DNA from: Acidobacteriota bacterium
GTDB lineage: Bacteria > Acidobacteriota > HRBIN11
DNA: 12,087 bases
Assembly (NCBI GenBank): GCA_030550225.1
Contig: JAUQPV010000051.1
Span: 1 to 12,087, forward strand
Direction: 5' to 3'
Of this stretch, positions 1-6,180 are shown piece by piece. Within the stretch, counting starts at the first letter, position 1. Each line of letters starts with the position of its first letter. Below the pieces are notes generated by a model. It worked only from the letters and a program-made list of their open reading frames with translations. It made no database searches and was not told the origin of the DNA. The translations under genes and the position numbers were made by a program.

Positions 1-32
1 TCCTCGTGGAGCTGATTTATCTGATGAAGTAA
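1..32 (+). CDS. C-terminal end of an upstream gene (partial)
   Basis: Reading from base 3, an open frame encodes LVELIYLMK and ends at TAA (30-32). An intrinsic terminator follows at once, which is what one expects at the end of a real gene or operon. Only nine residues are visible, so no product can be named. The hydrophobic tail alone is not diagnostic. Confidence 0.4.
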   Translation, partial: LVELIYLMK

Positions 33-78
33 GGGTCTCGGGGTCGGGAATTCGAAGGCCCGACCCCGACCTTTCTTC
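33..78 (+). terminator. Intrinsic (rho-independent) terminator
   Basis: An 11-bp perfect inverted repeat, TCGGGGTCGGG (38-48) and CCCGACCCCGA (59-69), surrounds a 10-nt loop. The T-rich tail CCTTTCTTC follows it. The GGTC further out on the left can add pairs with the GACC flank after a small bulge. It lies just after the stop codon at 30-32 and insulates the small gene at 129 from upstream transcription. Confidence 0.8.
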
Positions 79-110
79 ATGACAGTATGCTGTCGTGATA
101 TTGTGACAAT
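79..110 (+). promoter_or_regulatory. Two short dyads upstream of the small gene
   Basis: Two inverted repeats lie between the terminator and the ribosome binding site of the small gene. GACAG-tatg-CTGTC spans 81-94 and extends by two more pairs with one mismatch. ATTGT-G-ACAAT spans 100-110. They sit where a promoter or operator should be, since the terminator before them means the small gene needs its own promoter. No convincing -35/-10 pair is visible. Operator function is inference only. Confidence 0.25.
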
Positions 111-128
111 CGCAAGAGGAGGTCGACC

Positions 129-344
129 ATGTGCCCGACCGCCCCGCTGGATACCTCTAACATCGACCTCGGCTGGGAAGCGACCCCGGACGGCACCCCC
201 TGGACCGTCCCCGAAATGCCTCCCCCCGACCGAAGTCCTACCCCGGAGGATGCGGTGGCCCAAGGGGTGGATACACTCTTGCGACTCGCTCCTGGACGTC
301 GCCTCAAGGATGAGACGATGTCCAGGAGCGGGATCAAAGGCTGA
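129..344 (+). CDS. Small hypothetical protein, 71 aa
   Basis: I do not recognise this protein. The case for a real gene is a near-perfect Shine-Dalgarno, AGGAGGT (117-123), five bases before ATG, placed just after a terminator, together with GC-rich third positions like the neighbours. The product is proline-rich and acidic in the first two thirds (TPDGTPW near residues 19-25, a PPP at 32-34), then becomes basic (APGRRLKD). There is no signal peptide, no membrane segment and a single Cys at residue 2. It is probably soluble and partly disordered. A different frame at 79-396 covers the same bases but has no ribosome binding site. Function is unknown. Confidence 0.55.
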   Translation: MCPTAPLDTSNIDLGWEATPDGTPWTVPEMPPPDRSPTPEDAVAQGVDTLLRLAPGRRLKDETMSRSGIKG

Positions 345-489
345 GTCACGGCGTTGCCTGACGCTCTCGGAGCGCTCCGTCCCGGCCTCTCGGTAAAAGG
401 CACGTAATTTGCTATTCCCATCATCGAAAAAAGCCTGGCGGATTCAAGTGACTGGGCTGGGTTCCTGAATCCCGAGGGGAGGCTGGGAA
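345..489. other. Intergenic leader with 12-bp palindrome
   Basis: This gap precedes the outer-membrane barrel gene. It contains a perfect 12-bp palindrome, CGGAGCGCTCCG (368-379), which could be an operator or a small stem. An AT-richer stretch (about 394-432) is the likeliest promoter area, but no clear -35/-10 pair stands out. The ribosome binding site of the next gene, GGGGAGG (476-482), lies seven bases before its ATG. Confidence 0.35.
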
Positions 490-1800
490 ATGGCCGGCGC
501 TCATCCTCGTGTCAGGGCTTCCGTCTGCCGATACTGCCTGGGCGGGGCTCTTTTCTTTTGGACTTGGGCAGGCGTCCAGGCTCAGGAGAGTCGATCCCCG
601 CTTCAATGGGGGGTTGCTCTTCAGTACCGATTTGAATTCCGGGATAACTTCGACTGGGACCGGACGCGGGACGACCGGGACGGGCTCCATCTCCTCCGGA
701 CCCGTCTCCAGGTAACATGGACGGTAGCGGCTCCAGTCCAGGTCTTCTTGCAGGTCCAGGATGCCCGGCTGTGGGGCCTGACCGTCCCCGACCGGTCGCC
801 CTTTCAGAATCCCGTGGACATCCATCAGGCCTATGTCGACGTCCGGTGGGGCCGCCAGGACACCGTCGTCCTTCGAGTGGGACGTCAAAAGATGTCTTAT
901 GGGGACGAGCGGATCCTCGGGGGCTTCGAGTGGTCTAACGTGGCCCAGGCTTTCGACGCCGTCCGGCTCATGACGAAGGCTGGCGCTTGGTCCATCCATG
1001 CCTTCGTCGGCCGTCGTGTGGTTCCCCAGCCGGACCGGGTCGACCGATGGGACCGGCAGGACACGCTAGGTGGTTTTTACGTCACGGCGTCCCGCCAGGC
1101 GACGACGCTGGACCTGTATCTCTTGTATCGGCATACGACCCGGCCGGTCTCGTTTCACAGTCGGATGGAGCCGGGGACTCTCCGGGAGCCGACCCTGGGA
1201 GTTCGGTTCCACCGGCCTCGGGCGCCGGGTCGTTGGGATGCGACCGTCGAGGGGGCCTTCCAGACGGGTCGGTACGGACGGCAGGACATTCGGGCTTACG
1301 CATTTGCGGCTATCGTAGGTTATACCTGGGATGTTTGGGGTCAACCCCGGATAGGCCTCGAGGTCGATGGGGCCCGCGGGGACCGGGACCCTCAAGACGG
1401 CGTCCGGGAGACTTTCGACAACCTGTTCCCGACGAACCATCCCCACTACGGCTACATGGACTTCCTGGCCTGGCAGAATATGTGGGACACTCGTCTGGTG
1501 ATGAGCCTGAATCCCCGTCCCCGGTGGTCCATGGAGGTGAATCTCCACTGCATGGGCCTACATCGTACGACGGATGCCCTGTACAACGCGGCCCGGCGGG
1601 CCGTTCGCCTTGCCACCGGTCCGGTCGATAGCCGCACGGTCGGGACCGAGTTCGACGTCCTGGTCCGGTTTACTCCCTCCCCTCGATGGCAGGTTCTGGC
1701 CGGATACTCCCGGTTCTGGCCCGGCGCCTACCTCCGGCAGACAGGCCCCGCCGACCCGGCGGCCTTCCTTTACGGGCAGGTCAACCTAACGGTTCCGTGA
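490..1800 (+). CDS. Alginate-export-family outer-membrane beta-barrel protein
   Basis: The 436-aa product resembles the AlgE-like alginate export family (PF13372), 18-stranded outer-membrane barrels that in Pseudomonas pass alginate to the outside. A signal peptide is visible (hydrophobic LGGALFFWTWAGVQA, likely cleaved near residue 31 before QES). The mature part has alternating hydrophobic/polar strands rich in Arg, Trp and Tyr. Family-like segments are LRTRLQVTW (69-77), the DIHQAYVDVRWG stretch (110-121), and GRQKMSYGDERILGGFEW (131-148) followed by FDAVRL (155-160). Length fits the family. The protein ends NLTVP rather than in an aromatic residue, slightly unusual for a barrel. Start choice: GGGGAGG lies seven bases upstream. 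No alginate synthesis genes are nearby, so the substrate is unknown; in many non-pseudomonads this family is only a generic porin-like annotation. It converges on the DUF5916 gene. Confidence 0.8.
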   Translation: MAGAHPRVRASVCRYCLGGALFFWTWAGVQAQESRSPLQWGVALQYRFEFRDNFDWDRTRDDRDGLHLLRTRLQVTWTVAAPVQVFLQVQDARLWGLTVPDRSPFQNPVDIHQAYVDVRWGRQDTVVLRVGRQKMSYGDERILGGFEWSNVAQAFDAVRLMTKAGAWSIHAFVGRRVVPQPDRVDRWDRQDTLGGFYVTASRQATTLDLYLLYRHTTRPVSFHSRMEPGTLREPTLGVRFHRPRAPGRWDATVEGAFQTGRYGRQDIRAYAFAAIVGYTWDVWGQPRIGLEVDGARGDRDPQDGVRETFDNLFPTNHPHYGYMDFLAWQNMWDTRLVMSLNPRPRWSMEVNLHCMGLHRTTDALYNAARRAVRLATGPVDSRTVGTEFDVLVRFTPSPRWQVLAGYSRFWPGAYLRQTGPADPAAFLYGQVNLTVP

Positions 1801-1993
1801 CAGGCCAGGACGTCTGTGCTCCCACAGACGGGACGTCTGCGCTCCCACAGACGGGACGTCTGTGCTCCCACAGACGGGACGTCTGCGCTCCCGCTCCCGC
1901 AGACGGGACGTCTGCGCTCCCGCAGACGGGGACGTCTGCACTCCGGCAGACGGGGACGTCTGCGCTCCCGCAGGCCAGGAGGCCTGCGCTCCT
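1801..1993. repeat. Array of eight 23-24 bp hairpin units filling a convergent gap
   Basis: Eight direct-repeat units start at 1801, 1825, 1848, 1871, 1900, 1923, 1947 and 1971. Units 2-5 contain CAGACG-GGA-CGTCTG, a 6-bp stem with a 3-nt loop. Units 6-7 have the same stem with a GGGA loop. Unit 8 is CAGGCC-AGGA-GGCCTG, in which both arms differ from the others yet still pair. Unit 1 mixes the two forms (CAGGCC with CGTCTG) and still gives five pairs counting a G-U wobble. Stems are joined by roughly 8-nt linkers such as CGCTCCCA; unit 4 has a duplicated GCTCCC, making it 29 bp. GACGTC occurs seven times. The array starts on the base after one stop codon and ends two bases before the other. 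A T-run follows unit 8. It probably serves both convergent genes as a structured 3' end or terminator. Confidence 0.93.
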
Positions 1994-1994
1994 T

Positions 1995-4316
1995 TTATAG
2001 GGACCCGTTGAAGAGATAGGAGAACTTGGTGAAGACCGTCCAGGTCACGGACCGGCCGGTCGCCGTATCGGCAGGTGTCGCCCACCGACCATAAAAGCCG
2101 ATGTACAGGGCTGTCGCATAGTTCCATCGGTATCGAACCAATGTCTGGGTCTCCAGGACCTGCTGGCGGGCCGGATAACCCTCGGCCTGGTAGCGGGCAT
2201 CGGGGAAACGGTACCGAAGCCACTGGACGATCTGACGAAGACCCAGGGCCGGCGTAACCTGCCATTCGAGACGGGCGGACTGAATCCAGGCGTCTTGGAG
2301 GGTCGCCGTCCGGCTCAGCCGCTGGTAGGTCGTCTGGTACGTGACCTGAAAGCCCTCGGTGAACTTCAAGGTCAGGCCGGGTACGACCCGGAATTGACGA
2401 GCTTTTTCATTCAGGAAGTAGTCGACGGCGTCGCCGGCCGAGAAGTTTATCTGGAGCGTCAGCCAGGAATTGGGCTGGGAAGAAAGCTCGACAAACAGCC
2501 GGTGACCGTGAAAGAGGACCGTCCCGGACCGTTCGCTGAAGTTCTTGACCCCCAACCAGCCATGAGTCTGCCCGACGGCCTGAAAGAACAATCCGACGTT
2601 CGCCTCATGCCCCTGCTGGCTCCACGCCATGTCCCACAGGAAGTTCCCGCCGGCGGCGAAGCCGAAGCGGCTGACCCACCGGCCCTGAGGCCAGAGGGTC
2701 CACTCTTGCCACGTGCCGACTTGTCGGACGCCGACCTGCTGAATGAAGCCCAAGTCGGCCCGGAACCCATCGGTCCGGGTCTCCCATCGCCATCTTCCGC
2801 TCCAGTGCTTGCCGTCCCGGAGCAGCTGAAACCGGTAGGCCCATCCCCAGAAGTCGTCCTCCGGCTGGGCATACACCTGGGCGATGGCTCGGGGATAGGC
2901 CGTCCAGGTCCCGACGGCCTGGGTCACAAGCGACCACTGCCGGCTCAGGAACCACCGGCCGTCGAGGCTCAGCAGGCGGTTGAACCCACCGGCGTACTCC
3001 TTATCCGTCAAGAGGACGCCGACGGTCGACTGCTGGCCCAGGTCAAGGCGGTACCGGAAGACGGTATCCCAGGAACGGGCCTCGACGACGGTCCTGTCCG
3101 CGGCCTGGACGCCCGGGAACCATAAGAGGGTCCGTCGGTCCATGAGGTGAAAGAAGGCCACCGTGTGGCGGCCCGTCTGGCCGGTCACCCGCATACCGTA
3201 GACGGGGTCGAGGACCGTCCGGGTGTACAGGACCTCAAGGGGTGTCGTCCAGAGGTCGCTCCGCTCCATAAAGAAGGGCCGCTTCTCGGGATAAAAGGGC
3301 GCAAATCGGATGTTCGTCGTGATCTGGAAGACGTCCGTCTCGACCTGACTGAAGTCAGGGCGGACCGTGGCGTCGGCCGTCCAAGACGGCGACGGCTGGT
3401 ACTTGAGGTCGAGGCCGACGGTGGCGCCTCGGGCGTGGGTCCCGTCGTCAGCCCGTTCGGCCGTCACCCGGCCGTACGGCAGGACCTGGCTGAGGTCCGC
3501 CGGGGCCTCCGGGGCCGGAAACATCAGGACCGGAAACTGGCAAATCGTACAGTTCCGGTTAAAGTCGGCGGCGATAGGGGACGTCAGATAGCGGTAGTCC
3601 CGAGGGTAATTCCGGAACGCTATGACCCGCCAGGCGGCCCGGCCGTCGGGGCCGACCCGATAGCGGATGGACGAGAAGGGGATGCGGATCTCGACGACGT
3701 ATCCGTCCGGAAACCGACGGACACCGGACTCCCAGAGGAAGTCGAAGTTCATGTCTTCCTGTTCTCTGCCCACCTCCGACCGCAGGCCGTCGGCCTGGAC
3801 GCCGACGGGGTTGACGAAGACTTCGTAGGCATGCCGCCGGTCGCCGAAGGTATCGACGATAAGGCCGACAAAGTCATCGTTGAACATCCGGTCCCGGTCG
3901 GTCTTGCTGACCCGCATCTGCTCGGGATGGGGGTCGGGGCAGAGGAAGGCGGCGACAAAGGCCCGGGCCGTCACCCCAAGGAGGACGAAAGTCTCGATGG
4001 GGGCCGGCCGGTTTTCGCCCGTCTGGATCTCATACGGCAGACGCACGACCATCGCTCGGGTCCAGGCCGGCTCGAGGACGCCGTCGGCCTGGACGTCTTC
4101 GTCCAAGACAGGGACCTCATAAGCCTCTTCCGCCTGCCACGCCGTGACCCGTTCCTGAAACGGCCGGACGAGGTCGGCGACCCGGGCGGCCGCCGCTTGG
4201 ACGACCCCCGACGGGGCGTCCTGAGGCTCCCATCGAGCCTGAGCGACCGAAAGACTGGTCCTACAGAGGATCCAAAGGGCCAAGACAACGGCCCACCGAC
4301 AGGCACGCGAAAGCAT
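1995..4316 (-). CDS. CBM9-like / DUF5916 outer-membrane protein
   Basis: This 773-aa protein has the architecture of DUF5916 proteins, often annotated 'carbohydrate binding family 9 domain-containing protein'. A signal peptide occupies about residues 1-25 (WAVVLALWILCRTSLSVA). A CBM9-like sandwich spans about 68-265: DGVLEPAW (78-85), the DDFVGLIVDTFGDRRHAYEVFVNP region (147-170), the EIRIPFSSIRY segment (209-219) and the FRNYPRDY stretch (234-241). From about 275 to the end the sequence looks like alternating barrel strands, with PDFSQVETD and FYPEKRPFFMER as recognisable DUF5916 segments. C256 and C259 form a CTIC pair. The exact role is not established for the family; surface glycan binding or uptake is the usual guess. 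Start choice is firm: AGGAGG (complement of 4322-4327) lies five bases before ATG. It is the only minus-strand gene here, divergent from bshA. Confidence 0.85.
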   Translation of the reverse strand: MLSRACRWAVVLALWILCRTSLSVAQARWEPQDAPSGVVQAAAARVADLVRPFQERVTAWQAEEAYEVPVLDEDVQADGVLEPAWTRAMVVRLPYEIQTGENRPAPIETFVLLGVTARAFVAAFLCPDPHPEQMRVSKTDRDRMFNDDFVGLIVDTFGDRRHAYEVFVNPVGVQADGLRSEVGREQEDMNFDFLWESGVRRFPDGYVVEIRIPFSSIRYRVGPDGRAAWRVIAFRNYPRDYRYLTSPIAADFNRNCTICQFPVLMFPAPEAPADLSQVLPYGRVTAERADDGTHARGATVGLDLKYQPSPSWTADATVRPDFSQVETDVFQITTNIRFAPFYPEKRPFFMERSDLWTTPLEVLYTRTVLDPVYGMRVTGQTGRHTVAFFHLMDRRTLLWFPGVQAADRTVVEARSWDTVFRYRLDLGQQSTVGVLLTDKEYAGGFNRLLSLDGRWFLSRQWSLVTQAVGTWTAYPRAIAQVYAQPEDDFWGWAYRFQLLRDGKHWSGRWRWETRTDGFRADLGFIQQVGVRQVGTWQEWTLWPQGRWVSRFGFAAGGNFLWDMAWSQQGHEANVGLFFQAVGQTHGWLGVKNFSERSGTVLFHGHRLFVELSSQPNSWLTLQINFSAGDAVDYFLNEKARQFRVVPGLTLKFTEGFQVTYQTTYQRLSRTATLQDAWIQSARLEWQVTPALGLRQIVQWLRYRFPDARYQAEGYPARQQVLETQTLVRYRWNYATALYIGFYGRWATPADTATGRSVTWTVFTKFSYLFNGSL

Positions 4317-4412
4317 TCCGACCTCCTGAAGGAGAGACTCTGGCGGCCTTTCCAGACGTCGGCCGGTATGCCATACTTACAACGACTCGGGGGCCCAGAA
4401 AGTTAACGATTC
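4317..4412. promoter_or_regulatory. Divergent promoter region between the DUF5916 gene and bshA
   Basis: This part of the divergent spacer must hold the promoter of the minus-strand gene and probably that of bshA. Two dyads are visible. CTCCT-GA-AGGAG (4323-4334) overlaps the minus-strand ribosome binding site. GTATG-C-CATAC (4366-4376) is a compact operator-like palindrome. AT-richer bases lie around 4370-4410, but I cannot choose a -35/-10 pair with confidence. Confidence 0.4.
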
Positions 4413-4480
4413 GGTGTTCGGTGCTGGGTGTTCGGTATTGGGTGCTTGAAAGAGGACCTAACACCCAACACCCAACACCC
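4413..4480. repeat. Paired 7-bp repeat arrays ahead of bshA
   Basis: Five G-rich heptamers of the type GGTGTTC/GGTGCTG/GGTATTG run from 4413 to 4447. After a short gap, C-rich complementary heptamers of the type CCAACAC run from 4458 to 4480. Bases 4425-4448 pair with 4458-4481 with only a few mismatches around a 9-nt loop, so a transcript could form a long imperfect hairpin. The array ends 13 bases before the bshA start codon, and no Shine-Dalgarno is visible in that remaining stretch. Confidence 0.85.
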
Positions 4481-4493
4481 ATTTCCCAGACCC

Positions 4494-5618
4494 ATGCCAT
4501 ACCGCATCGGTATCTTATGTTTTCCGACTTACGGCGGGAGTGGCGTCGTCGCCACTGAGTTGGCCCGGAGCCTGGCCGAACGGGGCCATGAAGTGCACGT
4601 CATCAGCTATGCCCAGCCGGTCCGGCTCCAGCGGTATTCCCCCCACATCGTGTTTCACGAGGTCCCCGTCTTCGAGTATCCCCTCTTTGAGTCTCCACTC
4701 TACACGATCCATGCGGCGGCGACCATCGCCAACCTCGTGCAGTACGCCGACCTCCAGGTCGTCCACGCCCATTACGCCCTGCCCCACGGGATTTCGGCCT
4801 TCCTGGCCCGGGTCAGCTTAGACGACCCCCGCTTCGCCATCGTCACGACCCTCCATGGGACGGACGTGACCTTCGTCGGTCAGCATCCGAGTTTCTTTCC
4901 CATCACACGTTTGGCCCTCCTCCAGAGTGACCGCCTCTCGTGCGTTTCCCGATTTCTGGCCGGGGTCGTTCAAGACCGGTTTCATGTCCCGTCGGAGCGG
5001 GTCACGGTCATCCCCAACTTCGTGGACACGGCGACGCTCGTCCCGAAGCCCCTGGCGGAGCGTCGACGTCAGTGGCGGGCCGACAAGTGCATCGTGCATG
5101 TCTCGAACTTCCGGCCCGTCAAGCGGGTCTTGGACGTCCTGCGTGTGTTCGAGCGCGTCCGGTCCCGGACGCCATGTGAGCTGGTCTTGATCGGGGACGG
5201 TCCGGACCGCATCCTGGCCGAGCAGTACTGCATGGAGCGGGGGTTATACCGATACGTCCACTTTCTCGGCAAACAGGAAGACGTCGGCCCGCCCCTGCAG
5301 GGCGCCTCCGTGTTTTTATTGCCCAGTGAACTGGAGAGTTTCGGCCTGGCCGCCCTGGAAGCGATGAGTTGTGGCGTCCCCGTCGTGGCGACCGGTGTGG
5401 GGGGCGTCCCGGAGGTCATCGAAGACGGCGTCCAAGGGTTTCTCCACGCCGTCGGGGACATCGAGGGCATGGCCGCCAGCGTCGAGCGGCTCCTGACCGA
5501 CGAGGACCTCTGGGTCCAGATGTCTGAGGCGGCCCGCCGACGGGCCCTCCAGTTCGACCGAAGCCAGGTGGTCCCCCAGTACGAAGTCTTGTATGATCAG
5601 GTGATGACCCAGCGTTAG
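4494..5618 (+). CDS. bshA: N-acetyl-alpha-D-glucosaminyl L-malate synthase (bacillithiol biosynthesis)
   Basis: This 374-aa GT4-family glycosyltransferase closely matches BshA, the cytoplasmic enzyme that joins GlcNAc from UDP-GlcNAc to L-malate in the first step of bacillithiol synthesis. Family features are the N-terminal loop PTYGGSGVVATEL (11-23), VHAHYALPHG (90-99), LHGTD (120-124), HVSNFRPVKRVLDV in the middle, and ELESFGLAALEAM, whose E281 and E289 form the GT4 E-x7-E pair. Length and order match the Bacillus enzyme that I recall. The ATG at 4494 begins the conserved PYRIGILCFP strand; an in-frame ATG at 4428 lies inside the repeat array and was rejected. No Shine-Dalgarno precedes 4494. 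BshB and BshC are not in this window. A related GT4 enzyme is the only alternative, and the BshA-specific segments make that unlikely. Confidence 0.9.
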   Translation: MPYRIGILCFPTYGGSGVVATELARSLAERGHEVHVISYAQPVRLQRYSPHIVFHEVPVFEYPLFESPLYTIHAAATIANLVQYADLQVVHAHYALPHGISAFLARVSLDDPRFAIVTTLHGTDVTFVGQHPSFFPITRLALLQSDRLSCVSRFLAGVVQDRFHVPSERVTVIPNFVDTATLVPKPLAERRRQWRADKCIVHVSNFRPVKRVLDVLRVFERVRSRTPCELVLIGDGPDRILAEQYCMERGLYRYVHFLGKQEDVGPPLQGASVFLLPSELESFGLAALEAMSCGVPVVATGVGGVPEVIEDGVQGFLHAVGDIEGMAASVERLLTDEDLWVQMSEAARRRALQFDRSQVVPQYEVLYDQVMTQR

Positions 5619-5672
5619 GTGCTGGATGTTGGGTAAGGGATAAGTAAGAAGGGGGCATGGAGCCGCATGGAG
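5615..5672. repeat. Degenerate short-period repeats after bshA
   Basis: Heptamer-spaced G-rich words (TTAGGTG, CTGGATG, TTGGGTA, AGGGATA) run from 5615 and overlap the bshA stop codon. GCATGGAG then occurs twice with a 10-bp period (5655-5662, 5665-5672). GGATGTTGGG (5624-5633) can pair 9 of 10 with CCTAACATCC (5726-5735). The array is weaker than those at 4413 and 8157 but of the same character. The rest of the gap to 5767 shows only the ribosome binding site of the next gene. Confidence 0.5.
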
Positions 5673-5767
5673 AAATAGCCGAGATCGGGTAGTGCTTGTG
5701 ACGGCCTTACGACGTCATCCCGATGCCTAACATCCGGGACCCCACACCGAGCCCGAGGAGGCAACCG

Positions 5768-6070
5768 ATGCCGACCTACATTCTGGTCACTAAGCTGGCT
5801 CCTGAGGTCATGCAAGACCTCAAGCGGCGGGAGGAACTCGGCCAGCAGTGGCGGGAAAAGGTGAAGAAGCATTGTCCTGGTGTGAAGTTCATCGCCCACT
5901 ACGCCATCCTGGGTCACTATGATTTCTTGGACATCTTCGAGGCCAGTAGCGAGGAGGAAGCCGCGAAGGTGTCGCTCATCTCTTTAGCTAACGGCGCCCT
6001 CCAGGCCGAGACGTGGACGGCCATTCCGTACCGCCGCTTCTTGGAGATCGTCCAGGAGCTGGAGCGCTAA
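5768..6070 (+). CDS. GYD-domain protein
   Basis: This 100-aa protein fits the GYD family (PF08734), small cytoplasmic proteins of the ferredoxin-like dimeric alpha/beta-barrel type whose role is not established. It opens with the strand PTYILVTKLAPE, has a helix about 11-36, and carries the family signature region YAILGHYDFLDIFEA (45-59), with G49-H-Y51-D52 as the GYD-type core. The final WTAIPY strand (about 86-91) is also typical. Length matches the family. The start at 5768 is set by GAGGAGG (5755-5761) six bases upstream; an in-frame ATG at 5723 would add a proline-rich tail and has no ribosome binding site. It stands alone between bshA and argS with repeat-bearing gaps on both sides, so it may be its own transcription unit. 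Confidence 0.8.
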   Translation: MPTYILVTKLAPEVMQDLKRREELGQQWREKVKKHCPGVKFIAHYAILGHYDFLDIFEASSEEEAAKVSLISLANGALQAETWTAIPYRRFLEIVQELER

Positions 6071-6073
6071 GCG

Positions 6074-6170
6074 GGATGTGGTAGAGATGCGATGGGGATG
6101 CGGTAGAGATGCCATTGCATCCCTACGTATCACTATGCATCCCTATGTATCACTACGCATCTCCATGCAT
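6074..6170. repeat. Paired tandem repeats in the argS leader
   Basis: Two copies of a 22-bp G-rich unit beginning GGATGYGGTAGAGATGC start at 6074 and 6096. They are followed by two copies of a 20-bp C-rich unit beginning GCATCCCTA (6118-6137, 6138-6157) and a shortened third (6158-6170). The second set is roughly the reverse complement of the first, so the region could fold into one long imperfect hairpin. It occupies almost the whole gap between the GYD gene and argS and ends 10 bases before the argS start. Confidence 0.8.
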
Positions 6171-6180
6171 TTTCACGGCC

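Noticed and set aside
79..396. 105-aa open frame overlapping the small gene
   Set aside because: No ribosome binding site, while the 129-344 frame has a near-consensus one.
1801..1993. CRISPR array
   Set aside because: The units are contiguous 23-24 bp direct repeats with near-identical 8-nt linkers; there are no unique spacers and no cas genes.
1786..2265. Open frames on both strands running through the hairpin array (1686-2000 and 1816-2019 on +, 1786-2265 on -)
   Set aside because: They translate the repeat into low-complexity peptide and overlap well-supported genes in other frames; no ribosome binding sites.
2295..4406. Long + strand open frames opposite the DUF5916 gene (2295-3125, 3147-4406)
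   Set aside because: They are antisense shadows caused by high GC. The minus-strand frame has a signal peptide, family motifs and an excellent ribosome binding site.
4413..4480. Intrinsic terminator for the fold-back arrays at 4413, 6074 and 8157
   Set aside because: There is no T-run after the stem at 4413, and the array there lies in a divergent spacer where no + transcript ends. The other two are imperfect and lack a proper U-tract, so I call them repeats rather than terminators.
4428..4493. Upstream ATG for bshA at 4428
   Set aside because: It would encode the heptamer repeat and precede the conserved N-terminal strand; the ATG at 4494 fits the family.
6109..6180. Upstream ATG for argS at 6109
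   Set aside because: The extra residues are encoded by the tandem repeat and are not part of the family; ATG 6181 begins the conserved N-terminal helix.
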